Source: Hymenobacter roseosalivarius DSM 11622 (GTDB lineage Bacteria > Bacteroidota > Bacteroidia > Cytophagales > Hymenobacteraceae). From it: a DNA stretch of 64,000 bases. How positions within the stretch are numbered: position 1 is the stretch's first letter; each line of letters opens with the position of its first letter. The position numbers and the translations under genes are program-made. The stretch is taken from positions 1-64,000 of the forward strand of contig NZ_FWWW01000046.1 in assembly GCF_900176135.1 (NCBI RefSeq), in the 5' to 3' direction. The notes under the pieces were generated by a model. That model ran no database searches. It was not told the DNA's origin and saw only the letters and a list, made by a program, of their open reading frames with translations. Shown piece after piece: positions 44,758-52,954 of this stretch.

Positions 44758-45717
44758 CTACTTGGTTGAGGTCGTCACGATGCGGGTTTGGCCAATGGCC
44801 GGCATCAATCCCGACTTCAGAATGATCAACTGGCCTTTGGTGCCAGCCACAAAAGAGGCAAATCCGCTACCTAAGCCCGTACGAGCCTCCCGGTTGATAA
44901 CGAATAGCTCGCGGCGCAGAGGATACGTTTTAAGAGCCAAATAAGCCTGATACGGCTGCACATAGTCGTCAGGTGTTTTAGGGTTGTCGAGGGCGCTTAT
45001 GCCCACTACCCGCACCTTGCGCAGAAAGCTCTGTACCGACGAGTCGTCACGGTCACTTATCCAGTTGGCTCCCACCACGCCGATTGCGTCGGGATGCGTA
45101 GCAACGTAATCAAGGAGTTCAGGGTTCGATTTTGCCGCGAACACGCGCTTGGTTAAAGGCGTTCCCTGCGTTACCGAATCCTGAACATAACGGGTGGTGC
45201 TGGAGCGGTTCGCATCAAACACTACATTAATATCTCCCAAGCCTTTTTTGCCGCTTACCTGCGCCCACTTCTCAGTTTGACCGGTGAAAATAGTCCGAAG
45301 CTGAGCCATTGTTAGCAGCGAGTCAGGGTTGCTGGGATGCACGATGATGGCCAAGCCATCAGTAGCAATCTTAGTGACGCGGGGGGTAATAGTTTGCTGC
45401 TTAAAGGTTGCTTTTTCAGCATCAGTCAACTGCCGCGATACAATCACCGCCCGAACCTTATCGGCAAGCAAGTCCTGCATGACGGCTTCTTCCGGCTTAT
45501 ATACTGCCGTGACGGTAGCCGACTGGTAGAGTTTCTGAAAAGTGTCGACCTGTGACCGCACGATAGGCTCAAACGTTTCGTCCACACTGATATTGAGGCG
45601 GCCGCTCGTAGGCGTGTCTCTGTCAGCCGGATTTCCTTGGTTGCAACCTGTAGTGAGTAAGCCGGAGAGCAGAAGTAAAGCGCCGGCTGCTCGCCAGTTA
45701 GCGCGCAGAACTGTCAT
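44758..45717 (-). CDS. PstS-like substrate-binding lipoprotein
   Basis: A 319-residue lipoprotein: the signal sequence ends in the lipobox LLTTGC, followed by a type II periplasmic binding fold related to PstS (LNISVDETFEPIVRSQVDTFQ, TDGLAIIVHPSNPDSLLTMAQLRTIFTGQTEKWAQ, INVVFDANRSSTTRYVQDSV, DAIGVVGANWISD). PstS binds phosphate for the PstCAB pump, but no pstC, pstA or pstB is here; its neighbours are TonB/ExbB/ExbD genes. The ATG at 45717 begins the lipoprotein signal. Its start overlaps the preceding small gene by 20 bases. The ligand has not been shown and could be other than phosphate. Confidence 0.82.
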   Translation of the reverse strand: MTVLRANWRAAGALLLLSGLLTTGCNQGNPADRDTPTSGRLNISVDETFEPIVRSQVDTFQKLYQSATVTAVYKPEEAVMQDLLADKVRAVIVSRQLTDAEKATFKQQTITPRVTKIATDGLAIIVHPSNPDSLLTMAQLRTIFTGQTEKWAQVSGKKGLGDINVVFDANRSSTTRYVQDSVTQGTPLTKRVFAAKSNPELLDYVATHPDAIGVVGANWISDRDDSSVQSFLRKVRVVGISALDNPKTPDDYVQPYQAYLALKTYPLRRELFVINREARTGLGSGFASFVAGTKGQLIILKSGLMPAIGQTRIVTTSTK

Positions 45718-45955
45718 TGGATTTCTTGAAATGTTGCTGGTAGGTGCGGACAAATCTAATAATTCCGTAGAGGACAAAAATGCCCCCCAGTGTACGTTGT
45801 ACTGTTGGCGACAACGAAAAAGCCTCAGGTGAGGCAAACCAAAGGAAAATGCCCAAGCTGATGTAAGCGAAGGCCATGAACAGCGAAAAGTAGCGCATCA
45901 CATTAGTAGCGCCGCGCTTTCCTAAGCGTTCATCCGTGGTTTGGCGATTCAACAT
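45698..45955 (-). CDS. Small two-span membrane protein
   Basis: An 85-residue protein with two hydrophobic helices (YFSLFMAFAYISLGIFLWF and VQRTLGGIFVLYGIIRFVRTY) and charged ends. Overlapping the PstS-like gene start by 20 bases suggests translational coupling. I do not recognise the family; in context it may be a membrane partner of the PstS-like lipoprotein or of the TonB motor. The ATG used is the first available after tonB. Confidence 0.6.
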   Translation of the reverse strand: MLNRQTTDERLGKRGATNVMRYFSLFMAFAYISLGIFLWFASPEAFSLSPTVQRTLGGIFVLYGIIRFVRTYQQHFKKSNDSSAR

Positions 45956-46073
45956 AAGCGTGATCTAACGGGGAAAAGTATTCAGTTAGTGCCTTAACGT
46001 ATAAATGTAGGTAGATTGTTCGCCTCACTGCCCAAAATATATATCATCTCGGATATTTTGAGGTCAAGTGAAT

Positions 46074-46117
46074 ACAGAAAATCCAGGAAGCGCAATTTTG
46101 CCCCCTGGATTTTCTGT
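46074..46117 (-). terminator. Hairpin between tonB copy 2 and the small membrane gene
   Basis: ACAGAAAATCCAGG and CCTGGATTTTCTGT form a perfect 14-bp stem around a 16-base loop. There is no strong U-run on the minus strand, so it may be a weak terminator or an intercistronic hairpin. Confidence 0.55.
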
Positions 46118-46172
46118 CTGGTAAGAAAGCTGCATTTCTTGCTGATTTCAGCCTGTTTGCTGCTGCAATGGT

Positions 46173-47009
46173 TTACTGGTACTGGAAGGTAATAGGCATT
46201 GTGTAGCGCACCGGAACTGCATGGTCGTTTTGGCGGCCAGGCGACCAGGGGGGCATTTTGCTTATTACGCGTATTGCCTCTTCGTCCGTACCATAACCTA
46301 GCCCTTTAATGACGGCTACATCAGAGATAGAGCCATCGGCATTTACCGTGAAAGAAATATAGACACGCCCAGAAACCGCGGCACTTGCCGCTTGGCTCGG
46401 GAAGCGCAGGTTGCGCTGCATATAGCGGCGCAGCGCCTCCGGGCCACCCACAAAGTCAGGCATTACTTCTGCCGTTAGGAAGGGCTTCGTAATTGCACCC
46501 GCGCCCGTCTTGCCCGAATCAGTACCTGCGCTTGAAATGTCGGTGACGACGCCGGTATTATTCCTTGGAATGGCGACTGGACCAACAACCGCCCCAGGCG
46601 TGGTTGTCTCACCGATAACCTTTTCCATTGAGATGGGCTTTGTGACCAGCTCATCTGGTACCACTCGCGAAATCACATCAGCTGGATTTGCCTTTGTCAC
46701 TACTGCTCGTGTTGGGGGTGGTGCCACTGGAGGAGCTACTGCCGGGGGTGTGGGGGGCAAAATTGTAATAAGCTCAAGATCAATAATGCCTCGATCTACG
46801 GGTAGAACCGCATCGGCGACAGTTGGGGAGAGGCGTTGCACCAACATGGGAATGCTAAACAGCACCAGGCATAGCGCCAGTGTGGCGGCCAAAGCGGTAG
46901 CCAAGTGCCGCTTATAAAGGCGGCGCAGCAGATATGCGCCATACGCTTGATTGCGGCCATCAAAGACGATGTCGTCGAGGGTAGCGGTGAGCAGATTGAG
47001 GGTTTTCAT
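46173..47009 (-). CDS. tonB: Energy transducer TonB, copy 2
   Basis: A 278-residue inner-membrane protein. The cytoplasmic start LDDIVFDGRNQAYGAYLLRRLYKRHL is the Bacteroidota TonB motif; a membrane helix follows (residues 37-57), then a Pro-rich periplasmic linker and a C-terminal TonB domain (MPDFVGGPEALRRYMQRNLRFP, SGRVYISFTVNADGSISDVAVIKGLG). It passes proton-motive energy from ExbBD to outer-membrane receptors. A terminator separates it from tonB copy 1, so it may have its own promoter in the AT-rich 47010-47160. Confidence 0.9.
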   Translation of the reverse strand: MKTLNLLTATLDDIVFDGRNQAYGAYLLRRLYKRHLATALAATLALCLVLFSIPMLVQRLSPTVADAVLPVDRGIIDLELITILPPTPPAVAPPVAPPPTRAVVTKANPADVISRVVPDELVTKPISMEKVIGETTTPGAVVGPVAIPRNNTGVVTDISSAGTDSGKTGAGAITKPFLTAEVMPDFVGGPEALRRYMQRNLRFPSQAASAAVSGRVYISFTVNADGSISDVAVIKGLGYGTDEEAIRVISKMPPWSPGRQNDHAVPVRYTMPITFQYQ

Positions 47010-47164
47010 GGGTTGTATAGGCTAAAAGGTGAAAGAAGGCCGCAACGCGCATTACCCAAGCCATTCACTATCCTCTTCCCATTACTTCCGCTCTGGCTTT
47101 CGAACTCTCAACGCACTATATATATTAACTAGTATGCATGCCGACAAAAATTATTTATATACAT

Positions 47165-47202
47165 AAAAACCCCAAGCGACACAGCGGCCGCTTGGGGTTT
47201 TT
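47165..47202 (-). terminator. Terminator after tonB copy 1
   Basis: AAAAACCCCAAGCG pairs with CGCTTGGGGTTTTT, with U-runs possible on either strand, 20 bases past the stop of tonB copy 1. Confidence 0.88.
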
Positions 47203-47222
47203 AGCTTCGAAAAGCAAGAATC

Positions 47223-48050
47223 TTACTTGATAGCGAAGGTTACCGGAACAGTGAATGATACGCTTACTGCACGGCCATTTTGCTTACCAGGAGCAAACCT
47301 AGGTAGGGTTTTTACGGCACGAACGGTTTCTTCGTCGCAGCCGGCTCCGATACCTTTGGTGATTTTCACATCCGTTACCTCACCCTGGGGGTTTACGGTA
47401 AAGTTTACGAAAACCTTGCCCTCCACTTGGTTGCGTAGTGCCAATGCTGGGTATTTGATGGCTTTTTGAATAGCGCCAACAATAGCATCATTACCACCCG
47501 GGAATTGCGGCATCTGCTCTACGTAGGTATACACTTTCGTGTCTACTACTTCAGCTACTGCAGCATTGCCGTCACCTTCCAAGCCGCTTAAGTCCACCTC
47601 GTTGGTGTTACCTTTTACCGTCACGGTAGCAACTACCTTGTCCTTCAGCTCATCCTGATCCGGAATTTCTTCCTCCTTTACTACCTCTTCATCTTTTTTG
47701 ATGACGGGAGGCGTAAACTTAATCGTGGAGAGCTTTGGTGGCGGCGGTGGCGGTGCCTCCGGTGGTGGGGGCGGTGGCGGTGGCGGTACCGCTTTATCAA
47801 GCGGCGGTGCTTCCATCAACTCATTCACCTTCAAATTCTTAGCATCTTCCTCTGCTCTGCTACCCTCAAACATGCGGGCAATGATAGGGAAGCTTACCAG
47901 AACCGCGAAGATGGCGATGCCGATGAGCAGAGCACGGGTTAAGTGCTTGCTGTACAAGCGACGGAGTACGAAGGCTCCGTAGGCCTTGTTGCGACCTTCA
48001 AAGACGATATCGTCGAAGGAAGCACGGGCCAGTTGTGTGTTGTCCATCAT
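47223..48050 (-). CDS. tonB: Energy transducer TonB, copy 1
   Basis: A 275-residue TonB with the same N-terminal motif (FDDIVFEGRNKAYGAFVLRRLY), a membrane helix, and a periplasmic linker with runs of nine and six prolines (residues about 89-106), then acidic and charged segments, ending in the TonB C-terminal domain (MPQFPGGNDAIVGAIQKAIKYPALALRNQVEG, TVNPQGEVTDVKITKGIGAGCDEETV). The long proline stretch can span the periplasm. Its start overlaps the exbD stop by 4 bases. Confidence 0.93.
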   Translation of the reverse strand: MMDNTQLARASFDDIVFEGRNKAYGAFVLRRLYSKHLTRALLIGIAIFAVLVSFPIIARMFEGSRAEEDAKNLKVNELMEAPPLDKAVPPPPPPPPPEAPPPPPPKLSTIKFTPPVIKKDEEVVKEEEIPDQDELKDKVVATVTVKGNTNEVDLSGLEGDGNAAVAEVVDTKVYTYVEQMPQFPGGNDAIVGAIQKAIKYPALALRNQVEGKVFVNFTVNPQGEVTDVKITKGIGAGCDEETVRAVKTLPRFAPGKQNGRAVSVSFTVPVTFAIK

Positions 48051-48571
48051 AGCCCTGACTTGCTTATAAGTACAGTGTCAGCTGGTGCAATATCCACCAG
48101 CGCGTATTTCTTCTGGTTAGTGATGTTCATCTCATCCAGAATGTCAACCATGTTCTTGTAGACTGATTTCCGTGCTGGCTTAATCAGTACTACAGTATTC
48201 GGATTGGCACGCATACGATCGAGCAACACCTTACGAATACCAGTTGCCGCATAGTTAGTAACCTTCAACTCAGGCTTTACGTCGTCGGCCAACAGGCCTT
48301 CGTAGTAATACACTTTGTTGGTTTCGCCCAAAATTACCGTCATAGCATTCGACGATTTAATCTCGGATGGTGGGTCACCGTCTTTAGGCTTTACCGGCAT
48401 CGTCACCTGCATTACGTTCGGCTTATTGAACGTAGTTGTGAGCATGAAGAAGGTAAGAAGAAGGAAGGCCAAGTCAACCATGGGAGTCATGTCGATTTTG
48501 GTCGACATTTTCTTGGCCCGTTTCTTCCCGCCTTTTCCTCCGGAGTCGGCTTTTTGTTGTATTTCTGACAT
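48047..48571 (-). CDS. exbD: ExbD-family biopolymer transporter, copy 2
   Basis: A 174-residue protein with a cytoplasmic Lys-rich start, one membrane helix containing the proton-carrying aspartate (Asp33 in DMTPMVDLAFLLLTFF), and a periplasmic domain (VLIKPARKSVYKNMVDILDEMNI). With ExbB it forms the proton-driven motor for TonB. It lies 14 bases after the other exbD. Confidence 0.93.
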   Translation of the reverse strand: MSEIQQKADSGGKGGKKRAKKMSTKIDMTPMVDLAFLLLTFFMLTTTFNKPNVMQVTMPVKPKDGDPPSEIKSSNAMTVILGETNKVYYYEGLLADDVKPELKVTNYAATGIRKVLLDRMRANPNTVVLIKPARKSVYKNMVDILDEMNITNQKKYALVDIAPADTVLISKSGL

Positions 48572-48585
48572 TTCGCTACGGGAGG

Positions 48586-49215
48586 TTAGTTTCCGGCTAC
48601 TGTTTTGGGTTTCATCTCCAAATCAGTAATCAGGTTGAAGCGATTAATATCCTTATCCTGCATGTACTTGATAAGTTTGCGAACCGTCGGTACATCCGCG
48701 TTGTTATCACCCTTAATGGCGATGTAAACCGGCTTTCTGAAAAGCTGTTGGTTAGCAGCTCTTCCCTGTATCACCCAATCAATGATTTGATTGTTCGTGG
48801 AGTCAGTTGGGATACCTGGCTGCTGAACTTTCTTTACTTCCTCCTTATCACGGTCGAGAAGAGAGCCAAGCTGCTGAATCGGTACACCAAAACTAGTCAT
48901 TTGGCCGAAGCGCTTCTTTTGCTGAGGGGTAAAAGAGACACCATATTTGGCACCTACTTTTTCCAGCATCAGCACTTTGGCGGGCTCACTGTCCAGCGCG
49001 AAATAGGTCTTGCCATCCTTATCAACCGAAATAGTAATCAGGTTGGTGTCGGGCAGCTTAAGGTCCGAGGTAGAGGATGGTGTGTCCACCATAACGACTT
49101 CCTCAGGAGCAAACTTGGTGGTGAGCATAAAGAATGTCACCAGCAGGAATGCCAAGTCCACCATCGGGGTCATATCCAACGAGGGGGACGTTCTATGGGG
49201 CTTAACTTTAGGCAT
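48586..49215 (-). CDS. exbD: ExbD-family biopolymer transporter, copy 1
   Basis: A 209-residue ExbD with Asp20 in LDMTPMVDLAFLLVTFFM and a longer periplasmic domain than the second copy (VYIAIKGDNNADVPTVRKLIKYMQDKDINRFNLITDLE). The middle has an extra segment with GVSFTPQQKKRFGQMTSFG. Two different ExbD proteins suggest heteromeric or alternate motors, a known trait of Bacteroidota. Confidence 0.92.
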   Translation of the reverse strand: MPKVKPHRTSPSLDMTPMVDLAFLLVTFFMLTTKFAPEEVVMVDTPSSTSDLKLPDTNLITISVDKDGKTYFALDSEPAKVLMLEKVGAKYGVSFTPQQKKRFGQMTSFGVPIQQLGSLLDRDKEEVKKVQQPGIPTDSTNNQIIDWVIQGRAANQQLFRKPVYIAIKGDNNADVPTVRKLIKYMQDKDINRFNLITDLEMKPKTVAGN

Positions 49216-49280
49216 TTCTGGCTTAGTTAGTTTGAATTCAGAAACGTAGGAAGCCTAGGCTTTAGTGCGTTAACTGCAAC

Positions 49281-50153
49281 TTATGCCGTGTAAGTTTCCT
49301 TTTCGCCGTGCTGAGCGGCGAACGTCTGAATAATGCTGAAGCCAGCTTCGTCGATGCTGTACGTCAGCTCGTCGATTTTGCTTGTAAAGAAGTTGTAGGA
49401 GATGATGGCCAGCGCTGAGCCAAGAATACCGAGGGCCGTGTTAATCAAGGCTTCCGAGATACCGTTAGCGAGTGCTGTAGCATCGGGGTTACCAGCTTGT
49501 GCCAGAGCCGAGAAGGCCTTGATCATACCCGCTACCGTACCCAACAGACCTACCAGCGTAGCGATAGAGGCGATTGTTGAGATGATAACCAGGTTTTTCT
49601 CCAGCATAGGCAATTCCAAGGCAGTAGACTCTTCAATCTCTTTCTGGATTGACAGGATCTTCTGGTCTTTGTCCATGCCGCGCTCACGCGACATTTCCTG
49701 GTATTTCAGCAGGCCAGCCTTTACCACGTTAGCTACCGAGCCTTTCTGCTGATCGCAAACCGCCAGAGCGCCGGTGATATCGTTCACGTTCAGCTTCTGA
49801 CGGATCGATCGAACGAAGCTTTCGATACTTTTCGTGCCGCGGGCTTTGCCGATGGTCAGATAGCGCTCGATGGAGAAAGTGATAACAAGCAGGAACAACG
49901 TGAGCAGAATGGGCACGATAAAGCCCCCTTTGTACACGATGCCGAGATAGTTACCCTCAATCGGGTTGTTCTCATTATTACCGCCCTGGAAGTTGGCACC
50001 ATTGCCGAATACGAACAGGTAAATAATAATCGAGACTACAAGTGCCAACGGAATTACGATGGCGGCGAACGCTGATCCGCCTTTCGCTTCTTCCGTAGGA
50101 GCAGCGGGAGCGGCAGGCCGCACGTTCTTGTTCATGGCATTCTTCTGTTCCAT
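49281..50153 (-). CDS. exbB: MotA/TolQ/ExbB proton-channel protein
   Basis: A 290-residue ExbB with an N-terminal extra membrane segment (AFAAIVIPLALVVSIIIYLFVF), a second span, a cytoplasmic loop (FVRSIRQKLNVNDITGALAVC, GLLKYQEMSRERGMDKDQKILSIQKEIEE) and two further helices with the conserved TLVGLLGTVAGMIKAFSAL and GISEALINTALGILGSALAII. It is the first gene of the cluster, behind a perfect promoter and a leader of about 190 bases. Confidence 0.94.
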   Translation of the reverse strand: MEQKNAMNKNVRPAAPAAPTEEAKGGSAFAAIVIPLALVVSIIIYLFVFGNGANFQGGNNENNPIEGNYLGIVYKGGFIVPILLTLFLLVITFSIERYLTIGKARGTKSIESFVRSIRQKLNVNDITGALAVCDQQKGSVANVVKAGLLKYQEMSRERGMDKDQKILSIQKEIEESTALELPMLEKNLVIISTIASIATLVGLLGTVAGMIKAFSALAQAGNPDATALANGISEALINTALGILGSALAIISYNFFTSKIDELTYSIDEAGFSIIQTFAAQHGEKETYTA

Positions 50154-50348
50154 TGTGCCGGAGGATTAGGGGGTTGGTAGTGAAAGGTTGAAGAGGTAAA
50201 GGAGAAAATGAAGAGGGTATTGGGTGAAAAAAAGAATAGCCCAAAGACGACGGCGGCCCCGCTCACCCGCATATTTGCCCCCAGTATGGGAATAAAATAT
50301 GGGTCTGCTCGTGCGCGGGGCCTGGTTTCTCAGAAGGTCTATGCTTGG

Positions 50349-50380
50349 CAAACCTAAATAAAAACCAGCGTGCCGCCAAA
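50349..50380 (-). promoter_or_regulatory. Promoter of the exbB-exbD-tonB operon
   Basis: On the minus strand TTTG (50380-50377) and TAGGTTTG (50356-50349) are exactly 20 bases apart, a full match to TTTG-N20-TAnnTTTG. It implies a leader of about 190 bases before exbB (50154-50345), in which I see no gene. Confidence 0.72.
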
Positions 50381-50443
50381 TGGAATATGGGTTTAAACGG
50401 TTTAAAACGGTGCGCGGCTTAAAAAAAAGCTATTTCTCGCTAT

Positions 50444-51268
50444 TTACGGGGCAGAGGAATCGGGCAAACTTTTAGCTCTTTCCCAGTACGTGTCCATTTC
50501 GGCCAAGGTTAAATCAGAGAGACGATGTCCTTCGCGGGCGGCCTCGGTTTCAAGGTATTGAAAACGGCGAATAAACTTTCGGTTAGTACGTTCTAATGCT
50601 TCCTCAGGATTGATTCCGGCGAACCGGGCAAAATTTACGAGCGAAAATAATAAGTCGCCAAACTCGCTCGCCGCACGCTCAGAATCGATGGAATCAGCGT
50701 TTTGGGGGGCAAATTCAGCTCCGAACTCGCCTAGTTCTTCCTGTACTTTCTCCCATACCTGGGCTGGCTCTTCCCAGTCGAAGCCAGCCCCACGGGCTTT
50801 TTCTTGAATACGCATGGCCTTCACCAGCGCTGGCAATGATACGGGTACTCCCCCCAGCACCGACGTATTCCCTTTTTCTTTCAGCTTCAGTTGTTCCCAA
50901 TTGCGCTTTACGTCCTCCTCGTCTGTCACCTGCGTGTCGCCATAAATATGCGGGTGACGAAAAATTAGTTTTTCGCATTGCGCGTTCAACACATCGGCAA
51001 TATCGAAGCGTCCGCTTTCGGCGGCTATTTTTGAATAAAAAGTTAAATGCAAAAAAACATCTCCGATTTCCTTTTGCACATCCGCTAAGTCATCGCGCAG
51101 AATAGCGTCAGAAAGCTCATATGTTTCCTCAATAGTAAGGTGCCGTAAGCCTTGCATGGTTTGTTTACGATCCCAGGGGCACTCAGCCCGCAGGCGGTCA
51201 AGCACATCCAGTAAGCGGCTGAATGCAGCTAATTGCTCAGGACGACGGGAAGGAGAAGACTTTTCCAT
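50444..51268 (-). CDS. mazG: MazG nucleoside triphosphate pyrophosphohydrolase
   Basis: A 274-residue two-domain MazG that hydrolyses non-canonical or excess NTPs. The first domain has LRAECPWDRKQTMQGLRHLTIEETYELSDAI with its EExxE metal site and DVQKEIGDVFLHL; the second domain has EKVQEELGEFGAEF and ASEFGDLLFSLVNFARF. The ATG at 51268 (MEKSSPSRR) is preferred over an upstream start. It is divergent from glmM and has a -7 box touching its start. Confidence 0.93.
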   Translation of the reverse strand: MEKSSPSRRPEQLAAFSRLLDVLDRLRAECPWDRKQTMQGLRHLTIEETYELSDAILRDDLADVQKEIGDVFLHLTFYSKIAAESGRFDIADVLNAQCEKLIFRHPHIYGDTQVTDEEDVKRNWEQLKLKEKGNTSVLGGVPVSLPALVKAMRIQEKARGAGFDWEEPAQVWEKVQEELGEFGAEFAPQNADSIDSERAASEFGDLLFSLVNFARFAGINPEEALERTNRKFIRRFQYLETEAAREGHRLSDLTLAEMDTYWERAKSLPDSSAP

Positions 51269-51273
51269 TAAGT

Positions 51274-51281
51274 CAAATATA
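51274..51281 (-). promoter_or_regulatory. -7 box (TATATTTG) for mazG, near-leaderless
   Basis: Reads TATATTTG on the minus strand, ending 5 bases before the mazG ATG. No TTTG -33 match at the standard distance. Confidence 0.4.
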
Positions 51282-51411
51282 CGGTCACTTTCTGCATAAG
51301 GTAGTCGTAGCACGGGCCAGAACGCTAGGCTGCAGCGTTAAGAAAGTATTTAAGGACTAAAAATTGTCATTGCCCTAAAACTACTTTCATAGAGAAAGCA
51401 GCGCGTTTGTC

Positions 51412-51419
51412 TACTTTTG
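51412..51419 (+). promoter_or_regulatory. -7 box (TACTTTTG) for glmM
   Basis: TACTTTTG matches TAnnTTTG, 22 bases before the GTG at 51442. TTTC at 51385-51388 is a possible degenerate -33 box with loose spacing. Confidence 0.45.
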
Positions 51420-51441
51420 CGACTTAAAATAACCATTGCTT

Positions 51442-52836
51442 GTGGCACTGATAAAATCAATTTCGGGTATTCGAGGCACTATCGGGGGCGTAGCCGGAGA
51501 TGGGCTTACTCCTATCGACGTAGTAAAGTACGCGGCCGCTTTCGGAACGTGGGTGCTGGACACTACGCAGAACAATACTATCATTATCGGCCGTGATGCC
51601 CGCATTTCGGGCGAAATGGTGAGCAAGCTGGTAGCTGCAACGTTGCAGGGATTAGGTATTCATGTAATCGACCTAGGCCTGAGCACCACGCCTACCGTGG
51701 AGCTTGCCGTGCCCGCCAAAAAAGCTGGCGGCGGTATTATCCTGACTGCCTCCCACAACCCAAAGCAGTGGAACGCGCTGAAGCTGCTCAACAACATAGG
51801 CGAGTTTATTTCGGATCAGGATGGGCAGCAGGTATTAGCCCTGGCCGATGCAGAGCAATTTAATTTTGCGCCGGTAAACAAGCTGGGCCAGTACAGCACT
51901 GATTCCAGCTTCCTTAAAAAGCATGTGAAAGCCGTGCTGGCCTTGCCGTTGGTAGATGCTGAGGCCATTCGCGCCAAGAATTTTCGGGTAGTAATTGACT
52001 GCGTGAATTCCAGTGGCGGTTTGGCGGTTCCACTCTTGTTAGAAGCGCTGGGCGTCGAAAAAATTGAGAAGCTGCACTGCGAGCCCACCGGCGACTTTGC
52101 CCACAACCCCGAGCCATTGCCCGAAAACCTGCGCGATATTGCCCGGGTGCTCGAAAAAGGCAGCTACGACCTCGGCATTGTGGTGGATCCTGATGTAGAC
52201 CGCTTAGCATTAGTAAGTGAAAACGGCGAAATGTTCGGTGAGGAATACACCCTGGTAGCCGTCGCCGATTATGTGCTCAAGCAGAGCGGTGGGGGCAATA
52301 CGGTGAGCAACCTGAGCAGCACCCGCGCCCTGCGCGACGTAACGGAGCGGCTGGGGGGCAATTATGCCGCCGCCGCTGTTGGCGAGGTGAATGTGGTAAA
52401 CATGATGAAGCAAACCAACGCCATTATTGGGGGCGAAGGCAACGGAGGTATCATTTTTCCCGAGTTGCACTACGGCCGCGACGCCTTGGTGGGAATTGCT
52501 TTATTTCTGACTCACCTGGCCAAATCCGGGCTTACCATGACGCGTCTGCGGGCATCGTATCCCAATTATCATATCTCTAAAAACAAGATTGAGCTGACGC
52601 CCGATATTAATACCGACAAGATTCTGGAGCAGGTACAAAAGCGCTACGCGAAGCAGCCTATTAATACCATCGACGGCGTCAAAATTGAGTTTGATAAAGA
52701 GTGGGTACACCTGCGTAAATCGAATACGGAGCCCATTATCCGCATTTACGCGGAGTCCGATTCCAACGCCACCGCCGATCATCTGGCAAACAAGATCATT
52801 GGGGACATCAAAGAGATTCTTTCAGCTAAAGCGTAG
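51442..52836 (+). CDS. glmM: Phosphoglucosamine mutase
   Basis: A 464-residue phosphohexomutase interconverting glucosamine 6- and 1-phosphate for peptidoglycan and lipid A. The phosphoserine is Ser104 in GGGIILTASHNPKQWNALKLL, the metal loop is VVDPDVDRLALV, and the sugar-binding loop is GGEGNGGIIFPELHYGRD. The GTG at 51442 gives the family start MALIKSISGIRGTIGG; a TTG six bases earlier is less likely. It could also act on other hexose phosphates. An inverted repeat begins 5 bases after its stop. Confidence 0.9.
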   Translation: MALIKSISGIRGTIGGVAGDGLTPIDVVKYAAAFGTWVLDTTQNNTIIIGRDARISGEMVSKLVAATLQGLGIHVIDLGLSTTPTVELAVPAKKAGGGIILTASHNPKQWNALKLLNNIGEFISDQDGQQVLALADAEQFNFAPVNKLGQYSTDSSFLKKHVKAVLALPLVDAEAIRAKNFRVVIDCVNSSGGLAVPLLLEALGVEKIEKLHCEPTGDFAHNPEPLPENLRDIARVLEKGSYDLGIVVDPDVDRLALVSENGEMFGEEYTLVAVADYVLKQSGGGNTVSNLSSTRALRDVTERLGGNYAAAAVGEVNVVNMMKQTNAIIGGEGNGGIIFPELHYGRDALVGIALFLTHLAKSGLTMTRLRASYPNYHISKNKIELTPDINTDKILEQVQKRYAKQPINTIDGVKIEFDKEWVHLRKSNTEPIIRIYAESDSNATADHLANKIIGDIKEILSAKA

Positions 52837-52840
52837 AAGC

Positions 52841-52954
52841 AGACATGAGTACAGAGAGGGGAGAAGTGAGACTCTTTGTGCTTTTTGGCCTTGCATGAGC
52901 CTCCACGAGTTTCCCTTCTCGCTTCTCCGTACTCACCTCTCAGCACTCATGTCT
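52841..52954. repeat. Imperfect inverted repeat covering the next gene's start codon
   Basis: AGACATGAGT at 52841-52850 pairs exactly with ACTCATGTCT at 52945-52954, and the inner parts (GAGAGGGGAGAAGTGAGA and its near complement) pair with a 7-base offset. The ATG of the cysteine desulfurase gene (52949) lies inside the right arm. Confidence 0.8.
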
